Below, in pieces: positions 5,204 through 7,997 of a stretch of 7,997 nucleotides of DNA. The translations under genes and the position numbers were made by a program. This DNA comes from Haloarculaceae archaeon (GTDB taxonomy: Archaea > Halobacteriota > Halobacteria > Halobacteriales > Haloarculaceae), in assembly GCA_018609665.1 (NCBI GenBank), contig JAHENN010000017.1:1-7997 (forward strand), given 5' to 3'. Under the pieces are notes generated by a model. It was not told the DNA's origin and ran no database searches. It saw only the letters and a list, made by a program, of their open reading frames with translations. The number at the start of each line of letters is the position of its first letter. Position 1 is the stretch's first letter.

Positions 5204-7047
5204 GCGACGCCGACGTCGACGCCGCTCCCGTCGGTCGTGCGACGCTGCTGGCCTCGCTGGTCGCCGGCGTCGTCTCCGGGGGGGTCGTTTACGGGCTCCA
5301 GACGCTCTACCTGCGGTACCTCGGGGCGGCCGTCGCCAACGGCTCCCCGACCTACGGCCTGGCGGCCTGGGTCGGCATGACGGTCGTCCTCGGCGTCGTC
5401 TTCGCGGCCGTCGCCCGGTCCCGCGCCAGGGAGGGCCGCGGCACGACCGGCTACGGCCTGGCGTACGGCATCGTCCTGGCGGTGTTCGTGGGGCTGCTGG
5501 CGGTGCCGATCGCGGTCACCGCGAGCACACAGTGGGAGTTCCCCTACACGCAGGTCGGCGTCGGCGCGCTCGCCGGCTTTGCCCTGTACGGCCTCGTCCT
5601 GGGGTCGACGTTCGGCAAGCGGGTCAACCGCCGGCCGCTGCGCCCGGCCTTCCTGGTCGGCCGGACCCGGTCGACGGTGCTGGCCTCGCTGGTCGCCGGC
5701 GTCGTCGCCGCCGGCGTCATGGTCGCGGCGGCGCCGCACCACCTGGTGTACTTCGCGCTGCTGGTCGACGCCGGCGGGTCCGTGCCGGTCGGTGCCGCCG
5801 TCTTCGCCGCCGCGTCGGTGCTGCTCGGCGCCGGGTTCGCCTCGCTGCCCGCCCGGCGCGTCGAGCGGGACGACGGCGGAAGCGGGCTCAAGCTCGGCGC
5901 CGTCTACGGGGTCGTTCTCGCGGTCGTCGGCGGCGCGGTCGTCATCTCCCGGCTGCTCGGCGCGGCGACGGTGTACGCGCCGGCGCCGCCGACCGGCGGC
6001 GTCCTCGCCGGCTACCTGCTGTTCGGCGCGGTTCTCGGGGCCGGCTACGCCGCCGTCGAGGGCGAACACGCGCTGCCGGCGTTCATCCGCGGCCGCGCGG
6101 TGCCGGTGGTCGGCGGGACGCTCGTCGGCGGTGGCGCCGCGGCGGCGTACATCTTCCTCGTCAAGCCGCAGCCGCACTACTTCCTGGCGCTCAGCTACCT
6201 CGGCGTGCGGCCGTCCTGGCGGCTCGGGGTCGGCGTCTGGTTCGTGCTGGCGTTCCTGCTCGGCGTGGCGTTCGTCCCGCTCGGCGCCCGGGCCGTCGAG
6301 GCCCGCATCGGCCTCGGCCGGGGGGTCGTCGCCGGGACGACCTACGGGGCGGTCCTCGCCGGCGCGCTCGGCGTGTTCCTCGTGCCGACGCTGGTCCAGT
6401 CGCGGGGGTATCCCATCGACGCGCCGAGCACCCAGCCGACGGTGCTGGCCTACGTCGTCTTCGGGCTGGTCTTCGGCGGCGTCTACGCGGTCCTCCGCCG
6501 GGGACGGCTCGCCCGCGAGCGGCTGCCGACGTCGCCGGCCGTCGGCACGCGGGGCCAGCGGGCCGTCGTCTTCGGCTCGCTGTTCGGCGGCGCCGCCGGC
6601 GGGCTGGTCGCCCACCACACGGTCGGCGAGGTGGCGATGCTGTTCATGGGGGCGCTCGTCGGCAGCCCCGGCAGCGTCGGCACGGGATGGGCCGTCTGGC
6701 TCGGGCTCTCGGTGCTGCTCGGGATGGTGTTCGCCGTCGCCGTCGGCCCGCGGCTGGACGACTACAGCCGCTCGGTCGACGAGTTCGCCGAGCGCGAGGC
6801 CGACGTCGAGGAGACCGTCGGCGGCTACCTCGAGTCGGCCCCGGTGACCACGACGGCGACGATGGCGGGCTTCGTCTACGGCGTCGCCGTCGCCGCGGCC
6901 GTCGGTGCCATCGCCGTCCCCATCGCGGTCAACACCGTCTCGACGTACGGCATGCTCGTCCCCACCCTCCAGCCGTACTTCCTGCTCGCGTTCGTCGTCT
7001 ACGGGCTCGTCATGGGGCTGAGCTACGGCGTGGTCCGGGAGTTCTGA
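5200..7047 (+). CDS. Integral membrane protein of four tandem four-helix modules, function unknown
   Basis: 615 residues; I cannot name a function. The protein is an internal repeat: modules at about 12-141, 156-287, 297-432 and 452-612, each with four predicted membrane helices (16 in all). Module 1 helices are about 15-35, 53-72, 85-106 and 117-137. Third helices share a Tyr-Gly-x-x-(Leu/Val)-Ala motif (Y89, Y236, Y382, Y560), and fourth helices share (Tyr/Phe)-Gly-(Leu/Ala)-Val-hydrophobic-Gly (130-135, 275-280, 421-426, 601-606). The period is 145-147 residues, except that module 4 has an extra acidic loop (about 520-547, LDDYSRSVDEFAEREADVEE) between helices 2 and 3. Loops between modules are basic (KRVNRRPLRP, LRRGRLARERL), so the linkers are probably cytoplasmic. 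First helices are Gly-rich (LLASLVAGVVSGGVVYG), suited to tight packing. It could be a transporter or scaffold; no catalytic motif is visible. Start 5200 is supported by GAGGTG at 5187-5192. Confidence 0.85.
   Translation: MSDADVDAAPVGRATLLASLVAGVVSGGVVYGLQTLYLRYLGAAVANGSPTYGLAAWVGMTVVLGVVFAAVARSRAREGRGTTGYGLAYGIVLAVFVGLLAVPIAVTASTQWEFPYTQVGVGALAGFALYGLVLGSTFGKRVNRRPLRPAFLVGRTRSTVLASLVAGVVAAGVMVAAAPHHLVYFALLVDAGGSVPVGAAVFAAASVLLGAGFASLPARRVERDDGGSGLKLGAVYGVVLAVVGGAVVISRLLGAATVYAPAPPTGGVLAGYLLFGAVLGAGYAAVEGEHALPAFIRGRAVPVVGGTLVGGGAAAAYIFLVKPQPHYFLALSYLGVRPSWRLGVGVWFVLAFLLGVAFVPLGARAVEARIGLGRGVVAGTTYGAVLAGALGVFLVPTLVQSRGYPIDAPSTQPTVLAYVVFGLVFGGVYAVLRRGRLARERLPTSPAVGTRGQRAVVFGSLFGGAAGGLVAHHTVGEVAMLFMGALVGSPGSVGTGWAVWLGLSVLLGMVFAVAVGPRLDDYSRSVDEFAEREADVEETVGGYLESAPVTTTATMAGFVYGVAVAAAVGAIAVPIAVNTVSTYGMLVPTLQPYFLLAFVVYGLVMGLSYGVVREF
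5241..5706 (+). repeat. Direct DNA repeat between modules 1 and 2 of the membrane protein (5241-5274 and 5673-5706)
   Basis: The 34 bases at 5241-5274 recur at 5673-5706 with one mismatch (C5245 against G5677), an offset of 432 bases or 144 codons. They encode T-(L/V)-LASLVAGVV in the first helix of modules 1 and 2. Match at the nucleotide level, third codon positions included, suggests either recent duplication or gene conversion, or shared codon preference over a conserved segment. Confidence 0.8.
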
Positions 7048-7069
7048 GCCGCGCCGCGGTACGGTACGG

Positions 7070-7073
7070 TTTT
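7070..7073 (+). promoter_or_regulatory. T-rich box for the DUF357 gene
   Basis: GGTTTTCC is centred about 27 bases before ATG 7099 in the 51-base gap after the membrane protein gene, fitting a leaderless transcript. It is a weak TATA match. Read-through from the upstream gene is also possible because the spacing is short and the strand is the same. Confidence 0.4.
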
Positions 7074-7098
7074 CCGCCCGCGCCCCCGACCTGCGGGC

Positions 7099-7383
7099 AT
7101 GCCAGCCGACCTCGCGGCGAAGACGGACCGCTACGAGTCGCTGCTCGCGGAGGCCATCGAGGCCGCCGAGATCGCACCGCCGGAGGGGACGCCGCTGTAC
7201 GAGACGGCCGTCGACTACGAGGAGATGGCCCGCTCGTACCTCGAGGACGGCCGCCACTTCCGGGCGCAGGACGACCCCGTGAACGCGCTGGCCTCCTTCT
7301 CGTACGGCCACGGGTGGATGGACGCCGGCGCGCGGCTCGGCGCCTTCGAGGTGCCGACGGACGGCGACCTGTTCACCGTCTGA
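7099..7383 (+). CDS. DUF357 family protein
   Basis: 94 residues, usual size for this archaeal family. It is predicted to be all-helical: helix 1 about 4-25 (LAAKTDRYESLLAEAIEAAE), helix 2 about 34-50 (YETAVDYEEMARSYLEDG), helix 3 about 58-80. The signature DGRHF (50-54), followed by NALASFSYGHGWMDAGARLG (62-81), is the conserved DUF357 stretch: a His-Phe pair, then Asn-Ala-Leu-Ala-x-x-Ser-Tyr and Gly-Trp-x-Asp-Ala-Gly. It is strongly acidic and cytoplasmic. Members are widespread in archaea and I know of no assigned biochemical role, though the helix-pair layout resembles small helical-repeat proteins. It follows the four-module membrane protein on the same strand and has its own possible promoter, so co-transcription is only a possibility. 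Confidence 0.9.
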   Translation: MPADLAAKTDRYESLLAEAIEAAEIAPPEGTPLYETAVDYEEMARSYLEDGRHFRAQDDPVNALASFSYGHGWMDAGARLGAFEVPTDGDLFTV

Positions 7384-7402
7384 CGCCGCCGAACCCCCCT
7401 CC

Positions 7403-7408
7403 TTTACG
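7403..7408 (+). promoter_or_regulatory. TATA-like box for the winged-helix regulator
   Basis: CTTTACG lies about 28 bases before ATG 7434, and no Shine-Dalgarno motif precedes the ATG. Together these support a leaderless transcript beginning at the start codon. Confidence 0.55.
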
Positions 7409-7433
7409 TCCGTCGGGAGAGTCGTTCCTGTCG

Positions 7434-7721
7434 ATGGAGGCGGCCCTCTGGTACGTGCTCTCGGGGACGCGCGGCGGGGCGAACCGCGCCCGCATCCTGC
7501 GGACCCTCGACGAGCGCCCCCGGAACGCGAACCAGCTGGCCGAGGACCTCGACCTCGACTACAAGACGGTCCGCCACCATCTCGACGTGCTCGCGGACAA
7601 CAACGTCGTCACCGAGGGCGGCGACGGCTACGGGAAGGTCTACCTCCCGAGCGAGGCGGCGCGGGCCCACTGGGAGACGGTCGAGGAGATACTCGACGAA
7701 GTGGAAGAGAACTCGGGGTAA
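7434..7721 (+). CDS. Short winged-helix (ArsR-like) transcription regulator
   Basis: 95 residues, essentially one winged-helix domain. Helix 1 covers about 16-26 (ANRARILRTLDE), helix 2 about 31-40 (NANQLAEDLDL), the recognition helix about 42-55 (DYKTVRHHLDVLADN), and the wing is NVVTEGGDGYGKVYLPS (57-73). A C-terminal acidic helix (AARAHWETVEEILDEVEEN) probably dimerises. The run 'R-A-R-I-L-R-T-L-D-E-R-P-x-N-A-N-Q-L-A-E-D-L-D-L-D-Y-x-T-V-R-H-H-L' is typical of a common haloarchaeal ArsR-like group. No Cys pair or other metal site is visible, so metal sensing is unlikely; the signal is unknown. A small membrane protein starts 44 bases downstream on the same strand, so the two may be functionally linked, with the membrane protein as partner or target. 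The start is supported by the TATA-like box at 7403-7408. Confidence 0.9.
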   Translation: MEAALWYVLSGTRGGANRARILRTLDERPRNANQLAEDLDLDYKTVRHHLDVLADNNVVTEGGDGYGKVYLPSEAARAHWETVEEILDEVEENSG

Positions 7722-7731
7722 TTTGGGAAAG

Positions 7732-7738
7732 TACATAA
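7732..7738 (+). promoter_or_regulatory. TATA-like box for the terminal membrane protein gene
   Basis: TACATAA is centred about 31 bases before GTG 7766, in the 44-base gap after the regulator gene. It predicts transcription starting within a few bases of the GTG. An AGGTG (7754-7758) seven bases before the GTG could serve as a ribosome site if the message comes from the upstream gene instead. Confidence 0.45.
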
Positions 7739-7765
7739 GAGGATGAACGAGGAAGGTGTCACATA

Positions 7766-7997
7766 GTGTACGTGCGTATCGTCCAGGTCTTCGCCGTCCT
7801 GAACATCCTGCTGCTGGCCGGGCTGCTGTACGTCTGGGGGTCGAACTGGTGGCGACTCCGCTCGAAGCACACCCTCGGACTGGCGCTGTTCGGCGTCTTC
7901 CTGCTGCTGGAGAACGCCGCGGCGTCGTATCTGTTCATCATGGACCCGACGCTGTCGGCCTGGATCACGAACGAGAATCTCGTGCCGCCGTTCGCAC
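7766..7997 (+). CDS. Small membrane protein, cut by the right edge
   Basis: 77 residues are visible and the frame runs off the window. The start is GTG 7766, with GTG 7772 as the alternative; the frame is closed upstream by a TAA at 7736-7738 and contains no ATG before the hydrophobic segment. Helix 1 is about residues 5-24 (IVQVFAVLNILLLAGLLYVW). A basic, aromatic loop follows (GSNWWRLRSKHT), then helix 2 about 37-58 (LGLALFGVFLLLENAAASYL). The visible end is polar (DPTLSAWITNENLVPPFA) and could lead to a third helix. The positive loop suggests a cytoplasmic location between the helices. I do not recognise a named family. It follows the winged-helix regulator on the same strand, a pairing I believe recurs in haloarchaea, though that is recollection and not shown here. 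Confidence 0.8.
   Translation, partial: MYVRIVQVFAVLNILLLAGLLYVWGSNWWRLRSKHTLGLALFGVFLLLENAAASYLFIMDPTLSAWITNENLVPPFA

Noticed and set aside
5062..7311. A 749-codon open frame on the minus strand across the membrane protein gene
   Set aside because: Its translation is dominated by Arg, Asp, Gly, Pro and His in low-complexity runs with no domain, as expected for the complement of a GC-rich gene. The plus-strand frame has clear helices, repeated modules and a Shine-Dalgarno site.

Overview
The window is chromosomal-type DNA from a haloarchaeon (class Halobacteria). The evidence is a very high G+C content, soluble proteins rich in Asp/Glu, families typical of haloarchaea (a TrkA-C/RCK_C tail, a protein of the HFX_2341/DUF6293 type, DUF357, DUF1405, a haloarchaeal-type response regulator), and short TATA-like boxes about 27-30 bases before many start codons, as expected for leaderless archaeal transcripts. 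No rRNA, tRNA, CRISPR array, transposase or phage gene is visible.

Layout. A TrkA-C domain protein is cut by the left edge (to 323). After a 278-base gap with no convincing gene comes a regulator with a CARF-like N-terminal domain and a winged-helix C-terminus (602-1528, +). Convergent to it is a small two-helix membrane protein (1550-1816, -). A less GC-rich gap (1817-2043) holds an 11-bp inverted repeat. Next is a divergent pair: a DUF1405 membrane protein (2044-2793, -) and pdxS, the synthase subunit of pyridoxal-phosphate synthase (2902-3816, +). Two minus-strand genes follow: a receiver/winged-helix response regulator (3827-4489) and an SCP2-type lipid-carrier domain protein (4566-4988). 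Divergent from SCP2 is a 615-residue membrane protein (5200-7047, +) made of four tandem four-helix modules, possibly preceded by an overlapping 28-codon ORF. It is followed by a DUF357 protein (7099-7383), a short winged-helix regulator (7434-7721) and a small membrane protein cut by the right edge (7766 onward).

Working together. There is no obvious single pathway. Most genes appear to have their own promoter, so this looks like ordinary chromosomal gene order rather than a mobile island. The only assigned metabolic enzyme is PdxS; pdxT is not in the window. The items most worth a second look are the four-module membrane protein and its possible coupled upstream ORF, the CARF-like regulator standing without any CRISPR locus, the 11-bp inverted repeat at 1920-1990, and small inverted repeats sitting at the predicted start sites of pdxS and the SCP2 gene.
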